Shown here: positions 42,320 to 51,354 of the stretch, piece by piece
Numbering within the stretch: position 1 is the stretch's first letter
Layout: the number at the start of each line of letters is the position of its first letter
Assembly (NCBI RefSeq): GCF_014873145.1
Contig: NZ_JADBEK010000001.1
Coordinates: 9,238,001 to 9,302,000, forward strand
Direction: 5' to 3'
Origin: Nonomuraea angiospora
GTDB taxonomy: Bacteria > Actinomycetota > Actinomycetes > Streptosporangiales > Streptosporangiaceae
DNA: 64,000 nt
The notes under the pieces: generated by a model
The model's database searches: none
Told to the model about the DNA's origin: nothing
The model's input: the letters and a program-made list of their open reading frames with translations, nothing else
Program-made: the position numbers and the translations under genes

Positions 42320-43372
42320 ATGGCGGACGTCGGCGACAAGAGACCTTCATACGATTCACCCACCACTCCGTTCCGCAAGGTCGTCCTCCCTGCCGAGGAG
42401 ACGGTCAAGATCCCCCGCCCGCCGGCGGCGGGTCCGTCCGTCCCTCTCGCGCCCCCGGCGGGTGGCCCGCCGGCGCAGCAGACCCCTCCCCAGCAGGCGC
42501 CTCCCCCGCAGCCCCCTGTCCACCGAGGCGGTCCGGGCCCGCTCCAGCAGCCCCCGATGCAGCAGCAGCCGCTGTATCCGCCGCCGTCGCCGCCCCTGCC
42601 CATCCCCAAGCCGCCGAGGCGCGGCATCGGCGACATTCCGATCAAGGTCGTCTATCTCCTCGGTGCCATCCTTGTCACCGTCCTGGCCGTCTTCCTGATC
42701 TTCGTGGTCTTCTCCGGCGACGTGCCCGCCAACAAGGAGCCGGGCGAGCAGGTGGCCCCGGTCGTCCCCGTGCCGAGCTCCGCCGCCGCCTCGGGGTCGG
42801 CCGCCCCGACCGCCACCGAGAGCCCGATCGTGCTGCCGCCGGTGCCGAAGAGCAAGGCGTACCCGACCCTGGCGGGCACCGCGTCCGTGGTCACCAGCCT
42901 CATCAGCGACAAGAACACCGGGATCACCTATCCCAGGCTGGCGGCGCCGTGGAAGGCCAAGTCGTTCCCGCCGTTCTCCATCGCGCAGCGCATCGGCAAA
43001 GTGGCCGTCCCGCACACGGTGATCGCCTCGGCCATGTTCCCGGGTGACTCGCCGGCGACGAAGCCCTCGAAGGACGCCGACTACCGCGAGCTGGCCACCC
43101 AGGCCGCCCGCTGGTCGCTGCGCACGCAGTATCCCGCGGGCGCCACGCTCGCCTGGACCGCCTCGCAGAAGCTCCCGGTCGGCAAGGGCTGGACGCTCGG
43201 CTACCAGGTCACCTACACCTTCGACGGCAAGCAGCAGGTCGCCCAGGCCATGGTGACGATCGTCGAGGTGGGCAAGACCAAGCCCGCGATGCTCCTGGCC
43301 TCCATCCCCGAGACGAACAAGAAGCGCTGGGCGGACATCAACACCCTCGTCCAACGGGTTCGACCGCTCTAG
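42320..43372 (+). CDS. Proline-rich single-pass membrane protein, unknown
   Basis: 350-residue protein. The cytoplasmic N-terminal 100 residues are rich in Pro and Gln (PPAQQTPPQQAPPPQPP, QQPPMQQQPLYPPPSPP). One membrane helix follows (about 108-130, VVYLLGAILVTVLAVFLIFVVF), then a Pro/Ser/Ala-rich stalk and an outside domain (about 180-350; VVTSLISDKNTGITYPRLAAPWKAKSFPPF; YRELATQAARWSLRTQYPAGATLAWTASQKLPVGKGWTLGYQVTYTFDGKQQ). No enzyme motif is recognised. It sits between the divergent acyl-CoA synthetase and the acyl-CoA dehydrogenase genes. Confidence 0.72.
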   Translation: MADVGDKRPSYDSPTTPFRKVVLPAEETVKIPRPPAAGPSVPLAPPAGGPPAQQTPPQQAPPPQPPVHRGGPGPLQQPPMQQQPLYPPPSPPLPIPKPPRRGIGDIPIKVVYLLGAILVTVLAVFLIFVVFSGDVPANKEPGEQVAPVVPVPSSAAASGSAAPTATESPIVLPPVPKSKAYPTLAGTASVVTSLISDKNTGITYPRLAAPWKAKSFPPFSIAQRIGKVAVPHTVIASAMFPGDSPATKPSKDADYRELATQAARWSLRTQYPAGATLAWTASQKLPVGKGWTLGYQVTYTFDGKQQVAQAMVTIVEVGKTKPAMLLASIPETNKKRWADINTLVQRVRPL

Positions 43373-43386
43373 GCCAGAAGCATCCT

Positions 43387-43403
43387 CTAGAATATGGTTC
43401 TAG
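43387..43403. promoter_or_regulatory. Operator-like palindrome CTAGAAT-ATG-GTTCTAG
   Basis: A 7-3-7 inverted repeat with one mismatch lies 31 nt before the start of the fused acyl-CoA dehydrogenase gene. It shares the AGAAT-N3-(A/G)TTCT architecture with the operator at 42254. Confidence 0.55.
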
Positions 43404-43434
43404 GTATGGGCCGGACCTGGCATGGAGGATGAGC

Positions 43435-45612
43435 ATGGCGATCGGGTTGAGCGAGGAGCACGAGGCGCTCCGTGAGTCGGTGAGCGGCTGGGCCGAGCGG
43501 AACATCCCGTCCGAGCTGCTGCGCGCCGGTACGGACGGGCGTCCGCCGTTCTGGGCGGGCCTGGCCGAGCAGGGGTTGCTGGGCCTGCACGTGCCCGAGG
43601 AGTACGGCGGCTCCGGCTACGGGCTGCTGGAGACGGCCGTGGCCGTCGAGGCGCTGGCCGAGCGCATGGCTCCGGGGCCCTACCTGCCGACCGTGCTGGC
43701 CAGTGCCGTGATCAACGCCTCCAAGCGCCCCGAGCACCTGGAGTCGTTCGCCGACGGCACCCTCACCGGCGCCGTCGCCCTGACCGGCTCGCTGAGCGGC
43801 ACCCGCGCCGAGGACGGCTCCCTGGTCGTCTCCGGCACGGCCGACCCCGTGCTCGGCGGCTCGCTGGCCGACGCGCTCGTGCTGCCGGTCGCCACGGACG
43901 ACGGGGAGGAATGGATCCTCGTCGACGCCTCCGCCGTCACCGTCACCGAGGTCAAGTCGCTGGACCTGACCAGGCCGGTGGCCAGGGTGGAGGTGTCGGA
44001 GCTGGTGGTGCCCGCCGAGGGCATCCTGGGCGGCGTCCAGCGCCCCGACGTGCTCAACCTCGCCGCGATCCTGCTCGGCGCCGAGGCCGCGGGCCTGGCC
44101 TCGTGGTGCGTCACCGCCGCCGCCGAGTACGCCAAGGTACGCGTGCAGTTCGGTCGCCCGATCGGCCAGTTCCAGGGCATCAAGCACAAGCTCTCCCGCA
44201 TGCTGGTCGCGCTGGAGCAGGCGCGCGCGACCGTTTGGGACGCCACCAGGGCCGACGGGACAGAGTTGGAGTACGCCGCCGCCGTCGCGGGCGTGATGGC
44301 CCCCGACGCCGCCGTCCAGTGCGCCAAGGACGCCATCCAGACCTTCGGCGGCATCGGCTACACCTTCGAGCACGACGTCCACCTCTACTACCGCCGCGCG
44401 CTCACCCTGCGCGCCCTGCTCGGCTCCTCGTCGGAGTGGGCGGCCAAGGTGACCGGGCTGGCGCTGCGGGGCGTCGCTCGCGAGATGCAGATCGACCTGC
44501 CCGAGGACGCCGAGGAGCTGCGCGAGTCGATCCGGGCCGAGATCGCGGAGATCGCCCGGCTGGAGGGCAAGGAGCAGAAGCGGGCCCTGGCCGACCGCGG
44601 CTTCGTCATGCCGCACCTGGCCAGGCCGTGGGGCCGCGACGCCAAGCCGCTGGAGCAGGTGCTGATCGCCCAGGAGCTCAAGGCCGCCAAGGTCAAGCTG
44701 CCCGCGATGATCATCGGCGCGTGGGTGGTGCCGTCCGTCGCCGCGTACGGCACCCGGGAGCAGCAGGAGCGCTTCCTGCCCAAGACGCTCAGCGGCGAGC
44801 TGATCTGGTGCCAGCTGTTCTCCGAGCCCGGCGCCGGGTCCGACCTGGCCTCGCTGCAGATGAAGGCGGAGCAGGTCGAGGGCGGCTGGAAGCTGAGCGG
44901 GCAGAAGATCTGGACCTCCGTCGCCCACGTCGCCGAGTGGGGCATCTGCATCGCCCGCAACTCCAGCGAGGGTTCCAAGCACCAGGGCATCACGTACTTC
45001 CTGGTGGACATGAAGGCCCCGGGCGTCACGGTCCGGCCGCTGACCGAGATGACCGGCGAGAACCTGTTCAACGAGGTCTTCCTCGACGACGTCTTCGTCC
45101 CCGACGACCTGGTCGTGGGCGAGGTCGGCGACGGCTGGAAGGTCGCCCGCAACACGCTCTCGAACGAGCGCGTCTCGCTGTCGTCCGGCTCGGGCGGCAC
45201 CGGCGCGTCCGTACCCGACCTGCTGGGGCTGATCGGCCGCCTCGGCCGCGAGCTGACGCCGGCCGAGGCGCAGCAGGTGGCCGCGGTGGTCTGCGAGGGC
45301 CACTCGATCAACGCGCTGTCGCTGCGGGTCACGCTCAAGCAGCTCGCCGGGGCCGAGCCGGGCGCGGACGCGTCCGTGCGCAAGCTGCTGTCCACCTCCC
45401 ACGCCCAGCACGTCTCCGAGACGGCGGTGGACCTGCTGGGCCCGGCGGCGGTCGTGGGGGCCGACATGACGCTCGGCGACGCGGGCTACTGGAACCGCGC
45501 GGTGCTCGCCACCAGGGCGATGACCATCTACGGCGGCACCACGGAGGTGCAGCTCAACATCATCGGCGAGCGCATGCTGGGCCTGCCCAGGGACCCCGAG
45601 CCCGGCAAGTGA
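43435..45612 (+). CDS. Fused (double) acyl-CoA dehydrogenase, FadE34/ChsE3-like
   Basis: 725 residues made of two consecutive acyl-CoA dehydrogenase modules (about 1-370 and 375-725). The first has HVPEEYGGSGYGLLE, VQFGRPIGQFQGIKHKLS and TFGGIGYTFEHDVHLYYRRA. The second has QLFSEPGAGSDLASL, GWKLSGQKIWTS and MTIYGGTTEVQLNIIGERMLGLP with the usual C-terminal Glu. A single-chain double dehydrogenase is characteristic of the sterol side-chain enzyme FadE34 (ChsE3), which replaces heterotetrameric alpha2beta2 enzymes. ATG 43435 is chosen because GGAGG (43424-43428) lies 6 nt before it. An operator-like palindrome precedes it. Confidence 0.85.
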   Translation: MAIGLSEEHEALRESVSGWAERNIPSELLRAGTDGRPPFWAGLAEQGLLGLHVPEEYGGSGYGLLETAVAVEALAERMAPGPYLPTVLASAVINASKRPEHLESFADGTLTGAVALTGSLSGTRAEDGSLVVSGTADPVLGGSLADALVLPVATDDGEEWILVDASAVTVTEVKSLDLTRPVARVEVSELVVPAEGILGGVQRPDVLNLAAILLGAEAAGLASWCVTAAAEYAKVRVQFGRPIGQFQGIKHKLSRMLVALEQARATVWDATRADGTELEYAAAVAGVMAPDAAVQCAKDAIQTFGGIGYTFEHDVHLYYRRALTLRALLGSSSEWAAKVTGLALRGVAREMQIDLPEDAEELRESIRAEIAEIARLEGKEQKRALADRGFVMPHLARPWGRDAKPLEQVLIAQELKAAKVKLPAMIIGAWVVPSVAAYGTREQQERFLPKTLSGELIWCQLFSEPGAGSDLASLQMKAEQVEGGWKLSGQKIWTSVAHVAEWGICIARNSSEGSKHQGITYFLVDMKAPGVTVRPLTEMTGENLFNEVFLDDVFVPDDLVVGEVGDGWKVARNTLSNERVSLSSGSGGTGASVPDLLGLIGRLGRELTPAEAQQVAAVVCEGHSINALSLRVTLKQLAGAEPGADASVRKLLSTSHAQHVSETAVDLLGPAAVVGADMTLGDAGYWNRAVLATRAMTIYGGTTEVQLNIIGERMLGLPRDPEPGK

Positions 45613-45618
45613 GCCTCG

Positions 45619-47481
45619 TCACCCCACGGGCTGCGGGGGGACGGCGGTGGTGTTCAGGGCCGGCCTGGGGATACCGGCCCTGATCTCGCCGACGCAGGCG
45701 GAGCGGCCGTCCAGGGTGCGCAGGACCAGGTCGGTCCCGCCGCCCTCGACGGCCGCGTACGTCGAGCCCAGGTCCTTGCCCGCGGCCACCCGCGTCTCGG
45801 GCCCGCCGCCGAACCGCACGGACAGCGTGGTCTCCACCGGGTTCAGGTAGCCGACCTGGGCCGTCCACTTGCCCCAGGGCAGGGGCAGGGGCAGGCGGAA
45901 ACGAACCCTGGCGGGACCCACCCGCGTGCAGGGGGACCGCCCGGGGATGACGACGCCCTCGATGGACACCGGGCGCAGGCGGCCCTGCTCGTCGAACATG
46001 AGCGGGCCGCTGACCGGCCCGTTCAGCCGGCCGGTCCAGGTGACCGGGTGCGCGGCGATGGGGCCGAGCACCTTGGACGTCAGCGCGTACCGGTAGAAGA
46101 ACGTGGCCACGACCACCTTCGGCGGCACGTACGTGTCCACGATGACGGCGCCGGGCGGCGTGCGCTTGAGCGCCACCCGTGCCGTCTCCACGTAGCTCCT
46201 GACGTGCTGCCCGAGGGGCAGGCGGCCGTAGGCCGTCACCGACCAGACCGAGCCCGCCGCGACGACGGCGGCCAGCGGCACCCACACCAGCCTCAGCCGG
46301 GGCGCGGGGCGCAGCCAGGGCCGCTCCTCCTCGCGCAGCGGGATGAACGCCAGGCCGATCACCAGGGCCAGCACCATGGACGTGGAGGAGACGTAGCGCA
46401 GCTCGTAGCCACCCAGTTCGGGGCCGAGCTGCTCCACGCGCCCGATCAGCACGGGCACCACGTCGGCGAGCAGCACGTAGGCGAGCAGGACCAGCCAGGC
46501 CAGCCAGGCCCGCCTGCGGTAGCGGATCGACACCGCCACGGCCACGGCCGCCAGCCCGAGCGCGGCCCAGGCCGGCCCCGGTGGCGTGGCGGCGATGGCG
46601 TAGTCGTCCCCGATGGGCAGCCACTTCCACGGCCCGCCGAACGCGCCGGGCACCAGCGAGCCCCACAGCAACGTCCAGGCGAACCTGGCCGCGACCGGCA
46701 GGCTCGGCAGGCTCGGCTGCACGGTGTCGGCCGTGAGCTGCACGGAGGTGAAGAGCTGCCGGAAGAAGACCACCGCGTAGACCGCGACCACCCCGGCGTA
46801 GAGCACCCAGGCCGGCCACTGCCGGGGGCGGCGCAGCCACCCCACGCTCAGCGCGAGCGCGAGCACCAGGATGAACGGCGCCTTCACGAAGAAGGCCATG
46901 CCGGCCGCCGTCCACGCCGCCGCGGCCAGCGCGTGGCCGAAGCGGCCGGTCCTCGCGTAGTGCACGTGCGAGCTCAGCGCCATCGGCAGCGCGATCTGGA
47001 ACGGCAGCGTCTCGATCAGCACCGCCCACCACGATAGCGACGAGATCGTCATCGGGGTCAGCAGGTAGAACGCGAGCGGCACCAGGATGGCCGGGCGCGG
47101 CCCGAACAGCAGCCGCAGCAGCCGCAGCAGCGCCAGCCCCGCGGCGCCGAGCAGCGTCATCGCCACGGCGTGGGCCAGCACGTCGTTGTAGACCCCCAGG
47201 CGGCCCAGCGCCCACTGGATCGCGAACGGCCCGGGCACGAGGTGGCCGTAGTCCACCCGCATGAGGTAGTCCCAGGTCAGGCCGTGCTCCAGGCCGCGGG
47301 CGATGAAGGTGAAGTCGTCCTGCCTGAAGTAGGAGCGCCGTACCAGGTCGAACTTCCAGACCAGCTGGACGGCCACCATGACCAGCCCGGCGGCCAGCAC
47401 GGCGTCGCCCCGTGTCCACGGGCGACCCTCGGCGCCGCGCGTCCGCGGGCGGCTCTCGGCCGTCGTCTCGCTCGTCGTCAC
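45619..47481 (-). CDS. Polytopic membrane protein, GT-C glycosyltransferase-like
   Basis: 620-residue membrane protein with about eleven helices in the first 400 residues and an outside C-terminal beta domain (about 430-615; GRLNGPVSGPLMFDEQGRLRPVSIEG; YLNPVETTLSVRFGGGPETRVAAG). The first luminal loop contains YFRQDDFTFIARG, where the Asp pair resembles the catalytic acidic motif of GT-C transferases (PMT/ArnT/Aft). It is divergent from the second GT-C-like gene and adjacent to other glycosyltransferases, suggesting a role in polyprenyl-phosphate-sugar-dependent envelope glycan assembly. The specific family is not certain. Confidence 0.68.
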   Translation of the reverse strand: MTTSETTAESRPRTRGAEGRPWTRGDAVLAAGLVMVAVQLVWKFDLVRRSYFRQDDFTFIARGLEHGLTWDYLMRVDYGHLVPGPFAIQWALGRLGVYNDVLAHAVAMTLLGAAGLALLRLLRLLFGPRPAILVPLAFYLLTPMTISSLSWWAVLIETLPFQIALPMALSSHVHYARTGRFGHALAAAAWTAAGMAFFVKAPFILVLALALSVGWLRRPRQWPAWVLYAGVVAVYAVVFFRQLFTSVQLTADTVQPSLPSLPVAARFAWTLLWGSLVPGAFGGPWKWLPIGDDYAIAATPPGPAWAALGLAAVAVAVSIRYRRRAWLAWLVLLAYVLLADVVPVLIGRVEQLGPELGGYELRYVSSTSMVLALVIGLAFIPLREEERPWLRPAPRLRLVWVPLAAVVAAGSVWSVTAYGRLPLGQHVRSYVETARVALKRTPPGAVIVDTYVPPKVVVATFFYRYALTSKVLGPIAAHPVTWTGRLNGPVSGPLMFDEQGRLRPVSIEGVVIPGRSPCTRVGPARVRFRLPLPLPWGKWTAQVGYLNPVETTLSVRFGGGPETRVAAGKDLGSTYAAVEGGGTDLVLRTLDGRSACVGEIRAGIPRPALNTTAVPPQPVG

Positions 47482-47635
47482 CGGTCCCTCTGGCCCCGTC
47501 GCTCGCGTGGATCGGTCCCGCGCCGCTCCCTTGCGCGGCGTCGTGTCACCGAGAGAGCACCTGGATCTGCGGAAAGACTAACAATCGGGGGACATGCCGG
47601 GAATGTCTGTGGCTGGGTTGTGATGTCATAGCGGG
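47482..47635. other. Divergent intergenic region of two GT-C-like genes
   Basis: 154 nt. No clear -35/-10 pair was found. TGATGT (47621-47626) lies 9 nt before ATG 47636 and is a weak -10 candidate. No operator-like palindrome was seen. Confidence 0.4.
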
Positions 47636-49192
47636 ATGCCGCAGACCAGGAGGGCCGGAGCAGCCTGCGCGCTGCTCGGTCTCGTCCTTGGCGCTCTCGC
47701 TCTGGGACCCGGGCTGCGGTGGGGGTTCGTCCTCGTCCAGGACATGGTGTTCGTGCCGGAGCCGCGTTTCTCGCGCTTCACCTTCGGGCTGGCCGGCGGG
47801 GCGCCGCGGGTCGTGCCGAGCGACGCCGTCGTGACCGCGCTGGCCTCGGTGGTCCCCGCGGAGCTGGTGCAGAAGGCGGTCCTGCTGGGGGTGTTCGCGC
47901 TGGGCTGCGCCGGGGCGGGGCTGCTGGTCCCGTCGGCCGCGCTGGGGCCCCGGCTGGTCGCGGGGGCGTTCTACGTGTGGAACCCGTACGTCGCCGAGCG
48001 GCTGCTGATGGGGCAGTGGGCGCTGCTGCTGGGGTACGCCGGACTGCCGTGGGTGGTACGGGCGGCGTGCGCGCCTCGCCGCGTGGCCGTGGCGATGGTG
48101 CCGGCCGCGGTGGGCGGGTTCGCCGCGATGGCCGTCACCGCGATCACCGTCCTCCCCTCCGCCTGGTACGCGCGGGGCAGGAGCCTCTTGCCGGCCGCGG
48201 GCGTCGTCCTGGCGTTCAGCCTGCCCTGGCTGGTGCCCGCGCTGGCCCGGCCCGAGGCGCTGAACGGGGACGGCGTGGGCGTGGACGCGTTCGCCGCCCG
48301 GGCCGACGGCCCCTTCGGCGCGGTGGTGAGCCTGCTGTCGCTCGGCGGGATCTGGAACGCCGGCGCGGTGCCCGCCGGGTACGACGCGCCGATCGCCGCC
48401 CTGGCCAGGCTCGTGCTGGTGCTGGCCGGGATCGCGGCGGTGGCGCGCGCCCGGGACTTGCCCGGCCGGGCGGGGCTCGCCGTGGCGGCGGCCGCCGGGT
48501 TCGCGATCGCCTGTATCGGCGTCACCGCCGCCGGCCGGGCGGCGCTCAGGTGGCTGGTGGAGCTGTGGGGCGGGTTCGGGGTGCTGCGTGACGCGCAGCA
48601 GTTCGTGGCGCCGCTGGCCCTGCTGGCCGCCGTGGGGCTCGGCCTGCTCGCCGCGCGGGCCGCCGCCGAGGGCGGGCGCCTGGTGCCGTACGGGGTGTCG
48701 CTCCTGGTGCTGGCGCCGATCGCGGTGCTGCCGACGCTGGCCTGGGGGGCGTTCGGCCGGCTGGAGGCGGTGGAATATCCGCGGAGCTGGTACGAGGCCA
48801 GGGCGGCGATCCTGGCGGACGGGGCGCCAGGGGACGTCCTGGTGCTGCCGTTCGAGTCTTATCGCAGGTTCGCGTGGAACGGCGGGCGGGCGGTGCTCGA
48901 CCCGGCCCAGCGCTTCTTCGCCGCGCCGGGGCGCGACGTGGTGGCCAACGACTCGGTGCGGGTCGGCAGCATGGTCGTCGCGGCCGAGGACCGCCGGGTG
49001 CGCGAGGTGGAACGCGTACTAGATGGATCTTCACCGGACCTGGCCGCAGCGGGCTTCCGGTACGTGGTGGTGGACGCGGGGACGGTCGAGGAGCGGGCCC
49101 GGTTCGACCGGTGGACCCGGGGGGCCGCCCTGGTGGTCGATCGGCCTGAGCTGCGGTTGTACAGATTTCAAGCGCTTACCGACCCCCTTTGA
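47636..49192 (+). CDS. Polytopic membrane protein, GT-C-like (Rv0226c-like)
   Basis: 518-residue membrane protein with about twelve helices and a soluble C-terminal tail (about 385-515; YEARAAILADGAPGDVLVLPFESYRRFAWNGGRAVLDPAQRFFAA). After helix 1 the loop QDMVFVPEPRFSRFTFGLAGGAPRVVPSDAVV and the segment YVWNPYVAERLLMGQWALLLGYAGLPWVVRA resemble the N-terminal half of AftD-like proteins. The position next to GT2, GT4 and AftD-like genes matches the mycobacterial Rv0225-Rv0236 neighbourhood, where Rv0226c is a comparable membrane protein. A lipid-linked sugar transferase or flippase role is inferred. Confidence 0.65.
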   Translation: MPQTRRAGAACALLGLVLGALALGPGLRWGFVLVQDMVFVPEPRFSRFTFGLAGGAPRVVPSDAVVTALASVVPAELVQKAVLLGVFALGCAGAGLLVPSAALGPRLVAGAFYVWNPYVAERLLMGQWALLLGYAGLPWVVRAACAPRRVAVAMVPAAVGGFAAMAVTAITVLPSAWYARGRSLLPAAGVVLAFSLPWLVPALARPEALNGDGVGVDAFAARADGPFGAVVSLLSLGGIWNAGAVPAGYDAPIAALARLVLVLAGIAAVARARDLPGRAGLAVAAAAGFAIACIGVTAAGRAALRWLVELWGGFGVLRDAQQFVAPLALLAAVGLGLLAARAAAEGGRLVPYGVSLLVLAPIAVLPTLAWGAFGRLEAVEYPRSWYEARAAILADGAPGDVLVLPFESYRRFAWNGGRAVLDPAQRFFAAPGRDVVANDSVRVGSMVVAAEDRRVREVERVLDGSSPDLAAAGFRYVVVDAGTVEERARFDRWTRGAALVVDRPELRLYRFQALTDPL

Positions 49193-49235
49193 TCGGCGAC
49201 TTTGTGAAAATTCAGTCTGGCTACTAGCGAGTAAG

Positions 49236-49249
49236 GAGAATTGGTTCTA
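49236..49249. promoter_or_regulatory. KstR-like half match GAGAATTGGTTCTA
   Basis: Compared with TnnAACnnGTTnnA it has AAT instead of AAC and G at position 1. It lies 46 nt before the DUF2613-like gene. It is weak and may be chance. Confidence 0.25.
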
Positions 49250-49295
49250 AGTTGGGTGCGCCCGGGTCATTGCCGCCTCAAAGGAGGAATTCCCG

Positions 49296-49430
49296 GTGAT
49301 AAAGATCCTCTTAGCAGCGATCATTGGCGTCGCCCTGGCCGCACTGGTGGCGACCGTCACGACCGTGTCACTCACCGGTGCCACGGCGACACCGGTCAAC
49401 AGGCCGCTCTACAACTACGGCGACCGGTAA
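49296..49430 (+). CDS. Small exported/membrane peptide, DUF2613-like (Rv0236A-like)
   Basis: 44 residues from GTG 49296, too short for most gene finders. A perfect Shine-Dalgarno AAGGAGG (49281-49287) lies 8 nt upstream. Residues 2-28 are a signal/anchor helix (MIKILLAAIIGVALAALVATVTTVSL), followed by TGATATPVNRPLYNYGDR. The YNYGDR ending resembles the end of DUF2613 proteins (Rv0236A, which ends with a YGNR-like motif) that are encoded beside aftD in mycobacteria. Here too it precedes the glycosyltransferase/AftD-like operon. Function is unknown; it may be an accessory subunit of the transferase. Confidence 0.65.
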   Translation: MIKILLAAIIGVALAALVATVTTVSLTGATATPVNRPLYNYGDR

Positions 49431-49438
49431 CACGTGCC

Positions 49439-50232
<794 letters not shown>

Positions 50233-50236
<4 letters not shown>

Positions 50237-51354
50237 ACATCGCCATCGTCAACTGGCGTGACCCGTGGCATCCCGCCGCGGGGGGCGCCGAGGTCTACGC
50301 CTGGGAGCTGGCCCGGCGCTTCGCGGCCGGCGGGGACCGGGTGTGGTTCGTCACGGCCCGCGCCCCCGGGCAGGCCCGTGAGGAGAGCGTCGAAGGGGTG
50401 CGGCTGGTCCGCATGGGCGGGTCGTTCACCGTCTACCCGCTGGTGCTGCTCTGGATGCTGGTCCGGCGCGACCGCTTCGACGTGGTCCTCGACTGCCAGA
50501 ACGGCATCCCGTTCTTCACGCCGCTGGTCGTGGGGCGGCGCACCCGGGTGTTGTGCGTGGTGCACCACGTGCACGACCGGCAGTTCGACGTGCACCTGGC
50601 GTGGTGGCTGGCCGCGCTCGGCCGGTTCCTGGAGGGGCCGGTGTCGCGGTGGGCGTACCGAGGGCGCGAGTGCGTGGCCGTCTCGCCGTCCACCGTGCGC
50701 GCCATGCGGGAGCGGCTCGGCTGGCGCGGGCCCATCCACCTCGTCCCGAACGGGGTGCCCGACCGGCCGCGCGCGGGCGCCGCGCGGAGCCGGCGGCCGC
50801 GGCTCGTGTGCGTCGGCAGGCTCGTCGCGCACAAGCGGGTGGAGCTGCTGCTGGAGGCCGTGCCCGAGCTCAGGGAGCGCTGGCCGGACCTGGTCGTGGA
50901 CGTCGTCGGCAGGGGGCCCGAGGAGGCGCGGCTGCGTGCCGCGGCACCCGAGGGCGTGGTCCTGCACGGCTACCTGAGCGAGGAGGACAAGGAGCGGCTG
51001 GTCTCCGCCGCCTGGCTGCAGGTCAACACCTCTCAGGGCGAGGGATGGGGGCTGTGCGTGCTGGAGGCGGCCGCGCTGGGGGTGCCGACGGTGGCGTACG
51101 ACGTGGACGGGCTGCGGGACGCGGTGCGGCCCGGCGAGACCGGCTGGCTGCTGCCCGAGGGCGCGGACCTGGCCAAGGGCATCACCGCGGCCATCGACGA
51201 GCTCCAGGTGGCCCCCGACACCTATAGCGTGAAATGTCGGGAATGGGCGGACCGGTTCTCCTGGGACGGCAGCGCCGCGCGGCTCGCCGCCCTCATCCGC
51301 CGTCCCCCCGACGCCCCCGCCGCACCAGTTGTCCTTGAATGGGAGGAACGGTGA
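50233..51354 (+). CDS. Family 4 glycosyltransferase
   Basis: 373-residue GT-B enzyme. The N-terminal acceptor domain begins MNIAIVNWRDPWHPAAGGAEVYAWELARRFAAGGDRVWFVTARAPG. The C-terminal donor domain has RPRLVCVGRLVAHKRVELLLEAVPEL and the EX7E-type motif in QVNTSQGEGWGLCVLEAAALGVPTVAYDVDGLRDAVRPGETGWL. It probably adds a hexose from an NDP-sugar to a lipid-linked or polysaccharide acceptor in the cytoplasm. Start and stop overlap the neighbours (GTGA at both ends), so GT2, GT4 and the AftD-like enzyme are translationally coupled. It resembles Rv0225 of mycobacteria. Confidence 0.88.
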
